Positions 23,805 through 35,989 of a stretch of DNA of 64,000 nucleotides are shown here, piece by piece. The first letter of the stretch is position 1, and each line of letters starts with the position of its first letter. Below the pieces are notes generated by a model that was not told where the DNA came from, did not search any database, and worked only from the letters and a program-made list of their open reading frames with translations. Origin of the DNA: Allofranklinella schreckenbergeri (GTDB taxonomy: Bacteria; Pseudomonadota; Gammaproteobacteria; Burkholderiales; Burkholderiaceae_C). The DNA lies in the NCBI RefSeq assembly GCF_003703475.1, contig NZ_RDQM01000005.1, forward strand, positions 124,001 to 188,000. Reading direction: 5' to 3'. Position numbers and translations under genes: made by a program.

Positions 23805-23966
23805 GGGGTGTTGAGCTTGGGTTTGCGAAGCGGTTTTTCGAGGCAAAAGCCGCAGATGCAAGGCGAAAACGCTTGCAAGGCCCGAACACCTTGCAAGCGT
23901 TTTCAACGCAGCAGTTGCGGTTTTTTGACCGAAAACACCGCCGCAATACGGAGTCTCAACAACCCC
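23805..23966. repeat. Third hairpin element with GGGGTGTTGAG-type ends
   Basis: The left end GGGGTGTTGAG is nearly the inverse of the right end CTCAACAACCCC. Inside, GAAAACGCTTGCAAGG (23865-23880) and its perfect complement (23889-23904) make a 16-bp stem with an 8-base loop. It directly abuts the family B element and ends just after the stop codon of the CoA-transferase gene. It could be a mobile remnant or a 3' end structure for that gene. Confidence 0.65.
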
Positions 23967-23973
23967 TTGGGGC

Positions 23974-24930
23974 CTACGGGGCATCGGGCATCGGGTACAG
24001 CGGCACGTCGTGGCGGGCGGCCAGCGCCTCCAATTGCGCGCAACTGCGCCCGGCGACGAAGCGGGCAATGGCCGCGCGGGTGTCGTCAGCCAGCATGTCC
24101 GGCGCGGCTTCGGCCTGGGCGGCATCGCCAAGAGCGCCAGCATCAATCAGCACCTGTTGCCACAACCGCAGGGCAAAGTGCGGCTCCAGCGCCGCCACTG
24201 CCACGCGGCCATCCAGGCATGGGTAGATGCGGTAGCCCGCGTGCTGGCCGCCCAGGATTGCCGTGGGCTGGGTCAGGCCCCAGCGGCGCGGAATGGCCAG
24301 CCAGCGCGCACCGTCGAGCAAGGCCACCTCACGCACGCAGCCCGCACCGCTGCGCTCGCGCGCCAGCAGGCAGGCCAGCACCGCTTCGCTGGTCAGCAGC
24401 GCACCGGCCATATCCGCCAGCAGCGAGGCGGGCATCTCCATGCCCGGCACCAGGCCCGCTTCCGCCTGGTAGGTCAAGTCGTGGCCGGCTTCGTTGGCCC
24501 GGTCGCTGCCATCACCCCCCTGGCCCAGCGCGCCGACGATTTGCACCACATTCAAGCGGGGGTGGCGCGCCTGCAAGGCGGCTGCGTCCAGCCCCAGCCG
24601 CGCCATGGCCGCCGGGCGAAACGAGGTGAGCAGCACATCGGCCTGCGCCAGCAGGGCATGCAGGCGTTGCTGGCCCTGGGGCGATTTCAAGTTCGCCTGC
24701 ACCACTTCCACCCTTTCATGCATTTCGGCATAGGCGCGCGCTTCGTACACGGCCATGGGATCGCTGGTGGCTGCACCCGCTGGCGCAGGCGCTTCCACCT
24801 TGGTGCAACGCGCCCCCAGGCTGCGCAAACGCATCAGCGCCGCAGGCCCGGGCAGATTGAGCGCCAGGCTGACGATGTGCACGCCCGCCAGCATGGCATG
24901 GGCGGCGGTGGGAGAGGTGGAGGGGGACAT
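23974..24930 (-). CDS. CaiB/BaiF-type CoA transferase or alpha-methylacyl-CoA racemase-like protein
   Basis: The start ATG 24930 has a good AAAGGAG site and gives 318 residues. The N-terminal [19 protein letters not shown] with [12 protein letters not shown] is the family III signature. The motif [17 protein letters not shown] resembles the active-site block of alpha-methylacyl-CoA racemase (usually GHDINYLALSG). It is shorter than typical CoA transferases (about 380-400), closer to the racemase type. The substrate is unknown. It is transcribed divergently from metH, with 177 bp between them. Confidence 0.75.
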   Translation of the reverse strand: MSPSTSPTAAHAMLAGVHIVSLALNLPGPAALMRLRSLGARCTKVEAPAPAGAATSDPMAVYEARAYAEMHERVEVVQANLKSPQGQQRLHALLAQADVLLTSFRPAAMARLGLDAAALQARHPRLNVVQIVGALGQGGDGSDRANEAGHDLTYQAEAGLVPGMEMPASLLADMAGALLTSEAVLACLLARERSGAGCVREVALLDGARWLAIPRRWGLTQPTAILGGQHAGYRIYPCLDGRVAVAALEPHFALRLWQQVLIDAGALGDAAQAEAAPDMLADDTRAAIARFVAGRSCAQLEALAARHDVPLYPMPDAP

Positions 24931-25107
24931 GGTTGCTCCTTTGAACACGCTCTGAATCGTTGGCAGGCGGGATGCATGCAAAGAAACCATCCACCCCCAC
25001 TGGCGGCACGCCTGCACCGCCCGGCCATCATAGGCGTCGCGCGCGGGATTGGGCGCACTGGCACAATCGCGGGCTTTCCCGAATACCCCCACTTTGACAG
25101 GCCCTTC

Positions 25108-27879
<2,772 letters not shown>

Positions 27880-28041
27880 GCACTGGCGGTGCGTTGGGCG
27901 CGCCGCGCTCAAGCAGGTTCACTTTCCCGCCAACACGATCTAACACATGTTACGAACGGCCTAGAATGGCGTTGCCCTTTCGGAGTCTGACCGCCATCGT
28001 GCGCAGGCTTGGGGCGACCAACCACACCAACGGAGGATGTC
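27880..28041. other. Intergenic gap between metH and the small secreted-protein gene
   Basis: About 160 bp with no clear terminator for metH. No family A or B repeat is present. It probably contains the promoter of the following gene. Confidence 0.4.
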
Positions 28042-28401
28042 ATGCAATACAAAACCCCCTTGCTCGGCGCCGCGGCCCTGGCCTTGAGTCTGGCGTTTGC
28101 CCCTGCGGCGCAAGCGCAGAAAAACCGTCTGGAGGCCAATGCCTACAAACGCTGCGAAGCCCACCAGCAGCACGACGCGATGTGCCGGGCGCGGGTGCGC
28201 GGCGGGGCGGATGTGCGCATCACGGGCAGCGTGCGCGGCGGCGGACTGTTGCGGGAAAACCTGCTGGCGCCGCACGCCATGCCCAGCGCTGCGGGCAAGC
28301 CTGTGTTGATGACTTGGGACAGAAAGGCCAATCTGACCACTTACGGGCGCGTGCCCTCGGCGCACCAGCCGTGGCGCGATCCAGCGCGCTGGTATTACTG
28401 A
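28042..28401 (+). CDS. Small secreted basic protein of unknown function
   Basis: I use ATG 28042, with GGAGG six bases upstream, giving 119 residues. A typical signal peptide (LLGAAALALSLAFAPAAQAQ) suggests export to the periplasm. The mature part is basic, carries two cysteines (KRCEAHQQ and DAMCRARV) that could form a disulfide, and ends RDPARWYY. I do not recognise the family. It is a single gene with its own terminator, so its expression is likely independent of metH. Confidence 0.7.
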   Translation: MQYKTPLLGAAALALSLAFAPAAQAQKNRLEANAYKRCEAHQQHDAMCRARVRGGADVRITGSVRGGGLLRENLLAPHAMPSAAGKPVLMTWDRKANLTTYGRVPSAHQPWRDPARWYY

Positions 28402-28476
28402 TCGCCCCTGGCCGCGCCCCGCAAGGCGCGCCCGGCCTGCGGCGGCTGGATGGCGCAGAAAAGCCATGAAAACAGC

Positions 28477-28513
28477 AAACCCTGGCGCGTCTGGCGTGCC
28501 AGGGCTTTCTTTT
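28477..28513 (+). terminator. Rho-independent terminator
   Basis: CCCTGGC (28480-28486) pairs with GCCAGGG (28498-28504), followed by CTTTCTTTT. It ends the small secreted-protein transcript. Confidence 0.78.
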
Positions 28514-28535
28514 GGCCGGTTGCGGCATCACCAAA

Positions 28536-28612
28536 ATTATCAATCAAAGGAATAAAAACAAACCTATTTCGGCTTGATAGGCATTGTAGTCATTTTCCTT
28601 TGATATAAAAAT
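28536..28612 (+). repeat. AT-rich intergenic palindrome, family A copy 8
   Basis: Ends TATCAATCAAAGGAA and TTTTCCTTTGATATA, with forward core CCTATTTCGGCTTGATAGG. It sits between the convergent small-protein and cca genes, 46 bp 3' of the cca stop. Confidence 0.85.
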
Positions 28613-28657
28613 ACAACAATACCGACGCACATGGCGCTGCGATGGGGCGGCCTCTCC

Positions 28658-29962
28658 CTATGGGATGTGCTCCTGAGGGGTGTGGTCGGCCAGGCGCTCC
28701 GCCGCCCGCTGCACGGCATCCACCCGCGCCTGGTGAATGCACTGACCGATGGCTTCGCCGCGCAACCCTTGGCGGGCGGCTTGCTGGGCGATGGCGGCGG
28801 TGTCCACCTGCTTGGCCTGCTGCCACGCGCCCATCAGCACGCGCCGCGCCAGCCAGTCGGGCGCGGACTGGCCGTGGGCGTAGGCGCACACTTGCAAGGC
28901 CAGCGCCAGGCGCTGGGGGCGGCGGAAGGCATCGCAGCGCTCCAGCAGTTGCACGATGGTTTGGGCGGGGTCGGTTTGGGTTGGGCTGGTTTGGGCGGCT
29001 TGGACGCAGGCATCCTTTGAGGCCATCGGCGCTGCGCTGGCGGCCAAAGCGTTGACGTTGCTCCAGGCGCTGAAGGCAGCGCATTCTCGGGCGGCCAGAT
29101 CGGCCAGATCGCGCACATCGGCGGGAATTTTCATGCGCTGGGCCAGGGCGTCGCGCTCGGCGCTGCTGAGGGCGTGGGCCAGACAGGCGTAGCGCACAGC
29201 CAGCGGGGCGCGCTCCTGGCAGGCCAGCGCCAGCATGGCCAGGGCGTGCTCGCCTGCATGCTCGCCGTGGCCCGGGGGGGCAGCGCGTTGCCACAGGGCT
29301 TCCAGCTCGGGCAAGGCCACGGCCAGCGCCCCGCAAGCGCGCAGGGTGTGGAGCATGCGCTGGGGGGCTGGCTCCATCAAGCCACGGGCGATTTCCTGCC
29401 AAACGCGCTCGGCAGTCAGGTGCGCGACTTCGCCCGCATCGACCATGTGGCGCATGAGCTGCATGGTTTCGCTGGCGATGGCGAAATCGGCAAAGCGGGC
29501 GGCAAAACGCGCCAAGCGCAGGATGCGCAAGGGGTCTTCGGCAAAAGCGTCGCTGACGTGGCGCAGCACTTTGCCTGCCAAGTCGGCGCGGCCGCCAAAT
29601 GGGTCGATGTATTCGGGCGCGCCGTCTGCGCCCTGGCGCTGGGCAATGGCGTTGATGGTGAGGTCGCGCCGCGCCAGGTCTTGCTCCAGCGTGACGTGCG
29701 GCGCGGCATAAACGGTAAAGCCTTTGTAGCCCACGCCGCTTTTGCGCTCGGTGCGCGCCAGCGCGTATTCCTCATGGGTTTGCGGGTGCAGGAAAACGGG
29801 GAAGTCCTTGCCCACGGCGGTGAAGCCTTGCTCCAGCATCCATTGGGGCGTGGCGCCGACGACAACCCAATCGCGGTCTTGCAGGGGCAGGCCCAGCAGC
29901 GCGTCGCGCACTGCACCGCCGACCATGTAAATCTGAATGGGGGAAGACGGCTGTTGCTGCAT
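28658..29962 (-). CDS. cca: CCA-adding tRNA nucleotidyltransferase
   Basis: The 434-residue enzyme adds or repairs the 3' CCA of tRNA. It shows [12 protein letters not shown], the catalytic DxD in [12 protein letters not shown], the [10 protein letters not shown] and [10 protein letters not shown] blocks, and the family segment [22 protein letters not shown] chose ATG 29962; the longer frame to 30331 overlaps the GST gene. In bacteria such as E. coli this family carries a C-terminal HD phosphohydrolase domain with a CHDLGKG motif. Here the matching position reads LAHALSSAE, so the HD dyad appears lost. A low-complexity Gln/Thr-rich stretch follows. Confidence 0.92.
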   Translation of the reverse strand: MQQQPSSPIQIYMVGGAVRDALLGLPLQDRDWVVVGATPQWMLEQGFTAVGKDFPVFLHPQTHEEYALARTERKSGVGYKGFTVYAAPHVTLEQDLARRDLTINAIAQRQGADGAPEYIDPFGGRADLAGKVLRHVSDAFAEDPLRILRLARFAARFADFAIASETMQLMRHMVDAGEVAHLTAERVWQEIARGLMEPAPQRMLHTLRACGALAVALPELEALWQRAAPPGHGEHAGEHALAMLALACQERAPLAVRYACLAHALSSAERDALAQRMKIPADVRDLADLAARECAAFSAWSNVNALAASAAPMASKDACVQAAQTSPTQTDPAQTIVQLLERCDAFRRPQRLALALQVCAYAHGQSAPDWLARRVLMGAWQQAKQVDTAAIAQQAARQGLRGEAIGQCIHQARVDAVQRAAERLADHTPQEHIP

Positions 29963-30005
29963 CGGTTTCCACTGCTTTCCCGTGGCGCGCCCTGCAAGAG
30001 GGGCA

Positions 30006-30695
30006 TCAGCGCCCGAGGCGGTAAGGCTCCTCGAAGGGGCGGAAGTCGTGCTCGGCGCAGGCTTCGCGCACCCATTGCTGCACGCTGGGCAGCGCCTGCA
30101 CGGCCTGCATGTATTGGCGGGCGGTGGCGCTGACGGGCAAGGCATAAGTCTCGAACCGCATGACGACGGGGGCAAAAAAGGCATCAACCAAGGTGAAATC
30201 GCCAAACAGCAGGCCGCCTTCATGGTGGCGCAGCAGCTCGCTCCACATGGCGTCCAGCCGGGCCACGTCCTGGCGCAGGTCTTCATGGTCGCGCCAGGCC
30301 AGCGCGCCAGCCTCGGGCAGACGGGCCTCAATGTTCATGGGGCAGAGGCGGCGCAGGGCTTTGAAGCCGGTGTGCATTTCCGCGCAGATGCTGCGTGCCC
30401 GCGCCCTTTCATGCATGGAGGCGGGCCACAAGCGCTGCTCGGGGAATTTCTCGGCCAGATACTCGGCAATGGCCAGCGAGTCCCACACCACCAAGTTGCC
30501 GTCCACCAGCACGGGCACAGTGCCTGCGGGGCTGATGGCGCCGATGGTTTTCTTGAATTCCGAGCCGCGCTCGAAGCTGTCAAAACGCACGCGCACTTCG
30601 CGAAAGGCAATGCCTTTTTCCCGCAGCATCAGCCAGGGCCGCATGGACCAGGCAGAGTAGTTTTTGTTGCCGATGTAAAGCGTTAAGGCAGGCAT
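30006..30695 (-). CDS. Glutathione S-transferase family protein
   Basis: The 229-residue protein has the thioredoxin-like N-terminal half ([20 protein letters not shown]) and the glutathione-contacting loop [20 protein letters not shown], with the Asp-Ser pair expected for the gamma-glutamyl site. The C-terminal half is all-helical ([20 protein letters not shown]), ending in [18 protein letters not shown], the usual N-capping box. The serine in NYSAWS could be catalytic, as in zeta- or beta-like classes. Substrate unknown. The gene precedes cca on the same strand with a 43-bp gap. Confidence 0.9.
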   Translation of the reverse strand: MPALTLYIGNKNYSAWSMRPWLMLREKGIAFREVRVRFDSFERGSEFKKTIGAISPAGTVPVLVDGNLVVWDSLAIAEYLAEKFPEQRLWPASMHERARARSICAEMHTGFKALRRLCPMNIEARLPEAGALAWRDHEDLRQDVARLDAMWSELLRHHEGGLLFGDFTLVDAFFAPVVMRFETYALPVSATARQYMQAVQALPSVQQWVREACAEHDFRPFEEPYRLGR

Positions 30696-30752
30696 GGCGT
30701 TTTTTTACCTTTCGATGTGCTGGCGCAATGGCGGGGGCGCGATTGAACAACG

Positions 30753-31328
30753 CTATTGCACAGGCCAGATCACGCCGTTGTCATTGAGGATGGCGTCCAG
30801 CGGCTGGTCGTGCGGCTCGGGTTCGAAGTCGTCGATGAAGCCCTCCGTATAGCCCAGGCCGACGGTGTAGGGGCGCGGCGACAGCTCAGCGAGCGTGCGG
30901 TCGTAAAAGCCGCCGCCGTAGCCCAGCCGGTAGCCGCCGGGGCCATAGCCCACGCAGGGCACGAACAGCAAGGTGGGCTCCAGCACTTCGGTGTCCTTGG
31001 GTTTGGGGATGCCGTAGGCGTCCTCCTCCATCGGGCAGCCGGGGTACCAAGCGTGAAAGCGCAGGGTTTTGTGCACCTTGTCCACCACCGGCAGGGCGAT
31101 GCGGCGGCGCAGCGGCTCGTCCAGCAGCTCGCCATCTTCCTTCCAGCGGTGCAGCGCGGGCAGCGGATCGAATTCGCCCTTGATGGGCCAATACGCGCCG
31201 ATAACGGTTTCATGGCGATGCACCAGCCAAAAACGCATCACTTGCTGCAATTGGGCGTTTTTCACCGCGCGCTCGGCCATGTTGACGCGCTGCTGTACCA
31301 GTCTTTTCCTCAGCGTGGCTTTGTCCAT
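30753..31328 (-). CDS. 5-formyltetrahydrofolate cyclo-ligase
   Basis: The 191-residue enzyme converts 5-formyl-THF to 5,10-methenyl-THF with ATP, returning folate to the active pool. The family pattern runs from KATLRKRLVQQR through IGAYWPIKGEFDPLPAL to the nucleotide-binding GYGPGGYRLGYGGGFYDRTL near residues 127-146. The C-terminal half has LGYTEGFIDDFEPEPHDQPL. It is divergent from the lytic transglycosylase gene, with only 15 bp between the start codons, so promoters must overlap the coding regions. Confidence 0.92.
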   Translation of the reverse strand: MDKATLRKRLVQQRVNMAERAVKNAQLQQVMRFWLVHRHETVIGAYWPIKGEFDPLPALHRWKEDGELLDEPLRRRIALPVVDKVHKTLRFHAWYPGCPMEEDAYGIPKPKDTEVLEPTLLFVPCVGYGPGGYRLGYGGGFYDRTLAELSPRPYTVGLGYTEGFIDDFEPEPHDQPLDAILNDNGVIWPVQ

Positions 31329-31343
31329 CTCATAATCCCCGGC

Positions 31344-33398
31344 ATGCGAATACCTGACCCGCGATCGACCCCCATTCTGACATCAGTTTGCGCCGCCTTT
31401 GCCCTGCTGGGCGCTGCCGTGCAAGCGCAACCGCAGGCGGCCAGCACCGCCCCAACCGGCCCGCTGGCTGCGGCTGTGCAAGCCGCCTCGCATGCGGCGG
31501 GCGACAAGGTCATCGTGCAAATGCGCGCAGCGTATGCCTCCAAAAACCAGGCCCGCCTGGCGCAATTGCTGCCGCTGGTGCAAGGCCACCCGCTGGAGGG
31601 CTGGGGCGCGTATTGGGCGCTCAATGTGCGCCTGAAAGAAGCCAGCCGCGAGGAGGTCGATGCCTTTCTGGCGCGCTACCGGGGCAGCTACGTGGAGGAT
31701 CGCCTGCGCAACGATTGGCTGCTGCAACTGGGCCAGCGCCGCCAGTGGGCCGAGTTCAGCCACTACGCCAAGGGCTTTCGCATGCAGGACGATCCGCAAG
31801 TGGCCTGCTATGAGCTGCTGATTGACGACATCCAGGGCCGCGCCACCCCTGCCGCGCCGCAGCGCGCCCTCTCGCTGTGGTGGGGGCAAACCAAGGCCGA
31901 CGACGGCTGCCACCATGCGGTGGAGGAGTTTTTTGCCGATGGCCGCATCCAGGCAGCCGACATCTGGCAGCGCGCCCGCATTGGCGCGCACCTGGGGCGC
32001 GCCGCCATCGTGCGCCAGGCGGTGACGATGGCAGCCCCGCAATCGCTGCCCTACGTCGATCAGGCCATGGGCAAACCCGCCGCTTTTTTGCAGCACAAGG
32101 CGCTGGCCACCGATGCCGCGCGCCTGGCGCTGGCGCACGTGGCTTTGGCGCGGCTGGCCGCCAGCGACGAAGCCGCGGCCGCCGCCTACATGCAAACCGA
32201 TTGGGCCAAGCGCCTGCCGCAGGCCGAGCGCGATTTCGTCTGGGGCGCGATCGGGCGCTGGGCGGGCATCCGCCTCTCGCCGCAGGCCAGCGGCTACTTC
32301 GCGCAGATCAAGAACGACCGCCATCTGCTGACCGAGCAGCAGCAATGGAAGGTGCGCGCAGCTCTGCGCGCTGGGCAGTGGGCGCAAGTGGCTTCGGCCA
32401 TTGACGCCATGGATATGGACGAGCAGCAAAAGCCCACCTGGACGTATTGGCGCGCCCGTGCTCTGCAAGCCACCGGCAAGCCCGACGACCAGGCCCGCGC
32501 GCAAAGCCTGTTGCAGTCCATCGCCGGGCTGACGGGTTTTTACGAGCAACTGGCCTACCACGCCATTGGCGGCAAAGTCATGGCCCCGCCTGAGCCAGCG
32601 GCGCTCACGCCCGACGAGCAAGCCCGCGCCACCAACAATCCCGGCCTGCGCCGCAGCATTTACGCCATCCACATCGGCCTGCGCAGCGAGGGGGTGCGCG
32701 AGTGGAACTACACCACCAACCTGCACCAAAAAGGCGGCATGAGCGACCGCGACCTGCTGGCCGCCGCCGAATTCGCCTGCCGCTACCACGTGTGGGATCG
32801 CTGCATCAACACCAGCGAGCGCACCAAAGGTTTCATGAGCTTTCGCCAGCGCTACCCCATGCCGTTCAAGGACGCGGTGGTGGCGCGCACGGCGGAAATC
32901 GGGCTGGATCCGGCCTACGTCTATGGCCTGATCCGGCAGGAGAGCCGCTTCATCATGGATGCGCGCTCCAGCGTGGGCGCTTCGGGGCTGATGCAAGTGA
33001 TGCCCGCCACGGCGCGCTGGACGGCCAAGCGCATCGGGCTGGAGAACTTCCAGACCAGCGACCTCAACCACAAAGAAACCAACATCGCCATCGGCACCGC
33101 CTATCTGAAGCTGGCGCTCGATGAGTTTGCCGGCTCCATGCCCCTGGCCGCTGCGGCCTACAACGCCGGGCCGGGCCGCCCGCGCAACTGGCGCAACGGC
33201 CCCGAGCTGGAGGCGGCCATCTGGGCCGAGAACGTGCCGTTCAACGAAACGCGCGATTACGTGCAGAAAGTGCTGGCCAACGCCACGGTGTATGGCGCCA
33301 TCCTCAGCGGCCAGCCCCAGTCGCTGGGCAGCCGCCTGGGCCTGTCCATCGGCCCGCGCCCCGAAGGCAGCCCCGCCGCTATTGCGGATTTACCATGA
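31344..33398 (+). CDS. slt: Soluble lytic murein transglycosylase
   Basis: The 684-residue periplasmic enzyme cleaves peptidoglycan to 1,6-anhydro products. A signal peptide (TSVCAAFALLGAAVQAQ) is followed by the long alpha-superhelical U- and L-domains. The catalytic SLT domain begins around residue 530: the acid glutamate lies in YGLIRQESRFIMDARSSVGA, then SGLMQVMPATARWTAKRIG, the NIAIGTAYLKLAL segment, AAAAYNAGPGRPRNW and ETRDYVQKVLAN. Order and spacing match E. coli Slt70. The start ATG 31344 is chosen as the first codon with a signal peptide. Confidence 0.94.
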   Translation: MRIPDPRSTPILTSVCAAFALLGAAVQAQPQAASTAPTGPLAAAVQAASHAAGDKVIVQMRAAYASKNQARLAQLLPLVQGHPLEGWGAYWALNVRLKEASREEVDAFLARYRGSYVEDRLRNDWLLQLGQRRQWAEFSHYAKGFRMQDDPQVACYELLIDDIQGRATPAAPQRALSLWWGQTKADDGCHHAVEEFFADGRIQAADIWQRARIGAHLGRAAIVRQAVTMAAPQSLPYVDQAMGKPAAFLQHKALATDAARLALAHVALARLAASDEAAAAAYMQTDWAKRLPQAERDFVWGAIGRWAGIRLSPQASGYFAQIKNDRHLLTEQQQWKVRAALRAGQWAQVASAIDAMDMDEQQKPTWTYWRARALQATGKPDDQARAQSLLQSIAGLTGFYEQLAYHAIGGKVMAPPEPAALTPDEQARATNNPGLRRSIYAIHIGLRSEGVREWNYTTNLHQKGGMSDRDLLAAAEFACRYHVWDRCINTSERTKGFMSFRQRYPMPFKDAVVARTAEIGLDPAYVYGLIRQESRFIMDARSSVGASGLMQVMPATARWTAKRIGLENFQTSDLNHKETNIAIGTAYLKLALDEFAGSMPLAAAAYNAGPGRPRNWRNGPELEAAIWAENVPFNETRDYVQKVLANATVYGAILSGQPQSLGSRLGLSIGPRPEGSPAAIADLP

Positions 33399-33399
33399 T

Positions 33400-33471
33400 C
33401 CAATCAAAGTAAAATCTACTTTAGCACCATCATGCCGAAACAAGGCATTTTCTTTGCCTATTGATTTGTAA
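33400..33471 (-). repeat. AT-rich intergenic palindrome, family A copy 9
   Basis: Left end CCAATCAAAGTAAAA and right end TTTGCCTATTGATTTG, with reversed core CATGCCGAAACAAGGCA. It begins 2 bp after the slt stop codon and is followed by a terminator. Confidence 0.82.
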
Positions 33472-33472
33472 A

Positions 33473-33510
33473 AAACCGCTCATGAGGCCACATTGGCCAT
33501 GAGCGGTTTT
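33473..33510. terminator. Bidirectional Rho-independent terminator between slt and maeB
   Basis: AACCGCTCATG pairs with CATGAGCGGTT; an A run lies before it and a T run after it, so it can end both convergent transcripts. Confidence 0.88.
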
Positions 33511-33554
33511 GCATGTGCGGTATGGCTTAGGAGCGCTGGGTCAAGCCGCCGCCA

Positions 33555-35858
33555 TCACTCCGGGCGCGAATTGGCATCGGCCACGCACAGCGCCGTCATG
33601 TTGACGATGCGGCGCACGGTGGTGCTGGGGGTGAGGATGTGCACGGCCTTGGCCGCGCCCAGCAGCATGGGGCCGATGGCGATGTTGTGGCCGGCGGCGG
33701 TTTTGAGCAGGTTGTAGGCGATGTTGGCCGCGTCAATGCCCGGCAGCACCAGCAAGTTGGCGTCGCCTTGCAGCGTGGTGTTGGGCATCAGCGCCAGGCG
33801 CGCCTGCTCATCGAGCGCCACGTCGCCGTGCATTTCGCCGTCCACCTCCAGCCAGGGCGCTTGCTCGCGCAGCAGCGCCAGGGTTTGGCGCATCTTCACG
33901 GCGCTGGGCGTGTCGCTGCTGCCAAAGCTCGAATGCGAGAGCAAGGCCACCTTGGGCTGGATGCCAAAGCGCCGCATCTCTTCAGCGGCGGCCAGGGTGA
34001 TCTCGGCCAGTTGCTCGGCGCTGGGGTCGTAGTTGACGTGGGTATCGACCAGAAACACCTGCCGCCCAGGCAGCATCAGCGCGTTCATCGCGGCGTACAT
34101 GCGCGCGCCAGGGCGTTTGCCAATGACTTGATCGACGTAGTTGAGGTGGTGCGCGTAGCTGCCCCAGGTGCCGCAGATCAGCCCCTGCACATCGCCCTTG
34201 TGCAGCAGCATGCTGCCAATGAGGGTGAGGCGGCGGCGCATCTCGATCTTGGCGATGGGGATGGTCACGCCCTTGCGCTCGGTCATCTGGTGGTAGGTGC
34301 GCCAGAAATCCTGGTAGCGCTCGTCTTGCTCGACGTTGACGACGTCGTAATCGCGCTCCTGCTTGAGGCGCAGGCCGAATTTCTCGATGCGCTGGGCGAT
34401 GACCTCGGGGCGGCCGATCAGCGTGGGGCGGGCGATTTTTTCGTCCACCACGATTTGCGCCGCCCGCAGCACGCGCTCCTCCTCGCCCTCGCTGTAGGCG
34501 ATGCGCTTGTTCTGCGCCGCCTTGGCCGCCAGGATGATGGGCTTCATCATGGTGCCGGAGGTGTAAACGAAGTTTTGCAACCGCTGCACGTAGGCATCCA
34601 TGTCCTCAATCGGGCGCGAGGCCACGCCGCTGGCTTGCGCGGCTTTGGCCACGGCCGGGGCGATGCGGATCATCAGGCGCGGATCGAATGGCTTGGGGAT
34701 GACGTATTCCGCCCCGAACATGAGTTTTTCGCCCACATAGGCGCGCGCCACTTCCTCGCTTTGCTCGGCCTGCGCCAGCTCGACGATGGCGTGCACGGCC
34801 GCCACTTCCATCTCATCGGTGATGGCCGTGGCGCCGCAATCGAGCGCGCCACGAAACAGGTAGGGAAAGCACAGCACGTTGTTGACCTGGTTGGGGTAGT
34901 CGCTGCGCCCCGTGGCAATCACCGCATCGCTGCGCACGGCCTTGACTTCGCTGGGCAAAATCTCCGGCGTGGGGTTGGCCAGCGCCAGCACCAGGGGTTT
35001 GTCGGCCATGCGCGCGACCATCTCGGGCTTGAGCACGCCGCCTGCGGACAGGCCCAAAAACACGTCCGCGCCTTCGATCACTTCGGCCAGCGTGCGCTGA
35101 TCGGTTTTTTGCGCGTACTGGGCCTTGATTTCGTCCATCAATTCGGTGCGGCCTTCGTACACCAGGCCGTGGATATCGGTGACCCAGACGTTTTCCTTCT
35201 TCAAACCCAGCTTGAGCAACAACCCCAGGCAGGCCAGCGCCGCTGCGCCTGCGCCAGAGGTCACCAATTTGACATCCTCAATCTTCTTGCCCACCACGCG
35301 CAGGCCGCCAATCACCGCCGCGCCCACGACAATGGCCGTGCCGTGCTGGTCGTCGTGGAACACGGGGATTTTCATGCGCTTGCGCAGCTCGCGCTCGACG
35401 AAGAAGCACTCGGGGGCTTTGATGTCCTCCAGATTGATGCCGCCAAAGGTCGGCTCCAGCGCGGCGATGATGTCCACCAGCTTTTGCGGGTCCTTCTCGT
35501 CGATTTCGATGTCGAACACATCAATACCCGAGAACTTCTTGAACAGTACGCCCTTGCCCTCCATCACCGGCTTGGAGGCCAGCGCGCCAATATCGCCCAG
35601 GCCCAGCACCGCCGTGCCATTGCTGATGACGCCCACCAAATTGGCGCGGCTGGTGTAGCGCGCGGCGGCGGCCGGGTCTTTCTGAATCTCCTCGCAGGGC
35701 GCGGCCACGCCGGGCGAATAGGCCAGCGACAGCTCGTACTGGTTCATCAACTGCTTGGTGGGCGTGACGGAAATCTTGCCCGGCACGGGCTGTTCGTGGT
35801 ACTCCAGCGCGGCTTCGCGCAACAGAACTTTCTTATCTTGTGGCTTTTGATCTGGCAT
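33555..35858 (-). CDS. maeB: NADP-dependent malic enzyme, long MaeB type with C-terminal phosphotransacetylase-like domain
   Basis: The 767-residue protein decarboxylates malate to pyruvate with NADP+. The N-terminal half shows the malic enzyme motifs ([42 protein letters not shown]) and the nucleotide-binding [13 protein letters not shown]. The C-terminal half from about residue 430 ([49 protein letters not shown]) resembles phosphate acetyltransferase and is regulatory in MaeB. The start ATG 35858 is chosen because the longer frame adds unrelated residues. It is convergent with slt and shares its terminator. Confidence 0.94.
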   Translation of the reverse strand: MPDQKPQDKKVLLREAALEYHEQPVPGKISVTPTKQLMNQYELSLAYSPGVAAPCEEIQKDPAAAARYTSRANLVGVISNGTAVLGLGDIGALASKPVMEGKGVLFKKFSGIDVFDIEIDEKDPQKLVDIIAALEPTFGGINLEDIKAPECFFVERELRKRMKIPVFHDDQHGTAIVVGAAVIGGLRVVGKKIEDVKLVTSGAGAAALACLGLLLKLGLKKENVWVTDIHGLVYEGRTELMDEIKAQYAQKTDQRTLAEVIEGADVFLGLSAGGVLKPEMVARMADKPLVLALANPTPEILPSEVKAVRSDAVIATGRSDYPNQVNNVLCFPYLFRGALDCGATAITDEMEVAAVHAIVELAQAEQSEEVARAYVGEKLMFGAEYVIPKPFDPRLMIRIAPAVAKAAQASGVASRPIEDMDAYVQRLQNFVYTSGTMMKPIILAAKAAQNKRIAYSEGEEERVLRAAQIVVDEKIARPTLIGRPEVIAQRIEKFGLRLKQERDYDVVNVEQDERYQDFWRTYHQMTERKGVTIPIAKIEMRRRLTLIGSMLLHKGDVQGLICGTWGSYAHHLNYVDQVIGKRPGARMYAAMNALMLPGRQVFLVDTHVNYDPSAEQLAEITLAAAEEMRRFGIQPKVALLSHSSFGSSDTPSAVKMRQTLALLREQAPWLEVDGEMHGDVALDEQARLALMPNTTLQGDANLLVLPGIDAANIAYNLLKTAAGHNIAIGPMLLGAAKAVHILTPSTTVRRIVNMTALCVADANSRPE

Positions 35859-35989
35859 GGTGTGAGCGTCAAAGTGGCGCGGGCGGGCGCCCGGCAAGCG
35901 AAACAAGCCGCCAGTGTAGCGCCGCGATTTTGCGAACCAGCTCTGACTATGATGGCGCCCCTTGACCGTTTTGCCCTCCTGCGCTTGCC

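Noticed and set aside
22447-23946. Longer rpfE-like start reaching into the repeats
   Set aside because: It would translate through two repeat elements; the conserved protein begins at ATG 23496.
24931-25107. SAH or cobalamin riboswitch upstream of metH
   Set aside because: The 177-bp gap shows no B12 box or SAH-riboswitch blocks.
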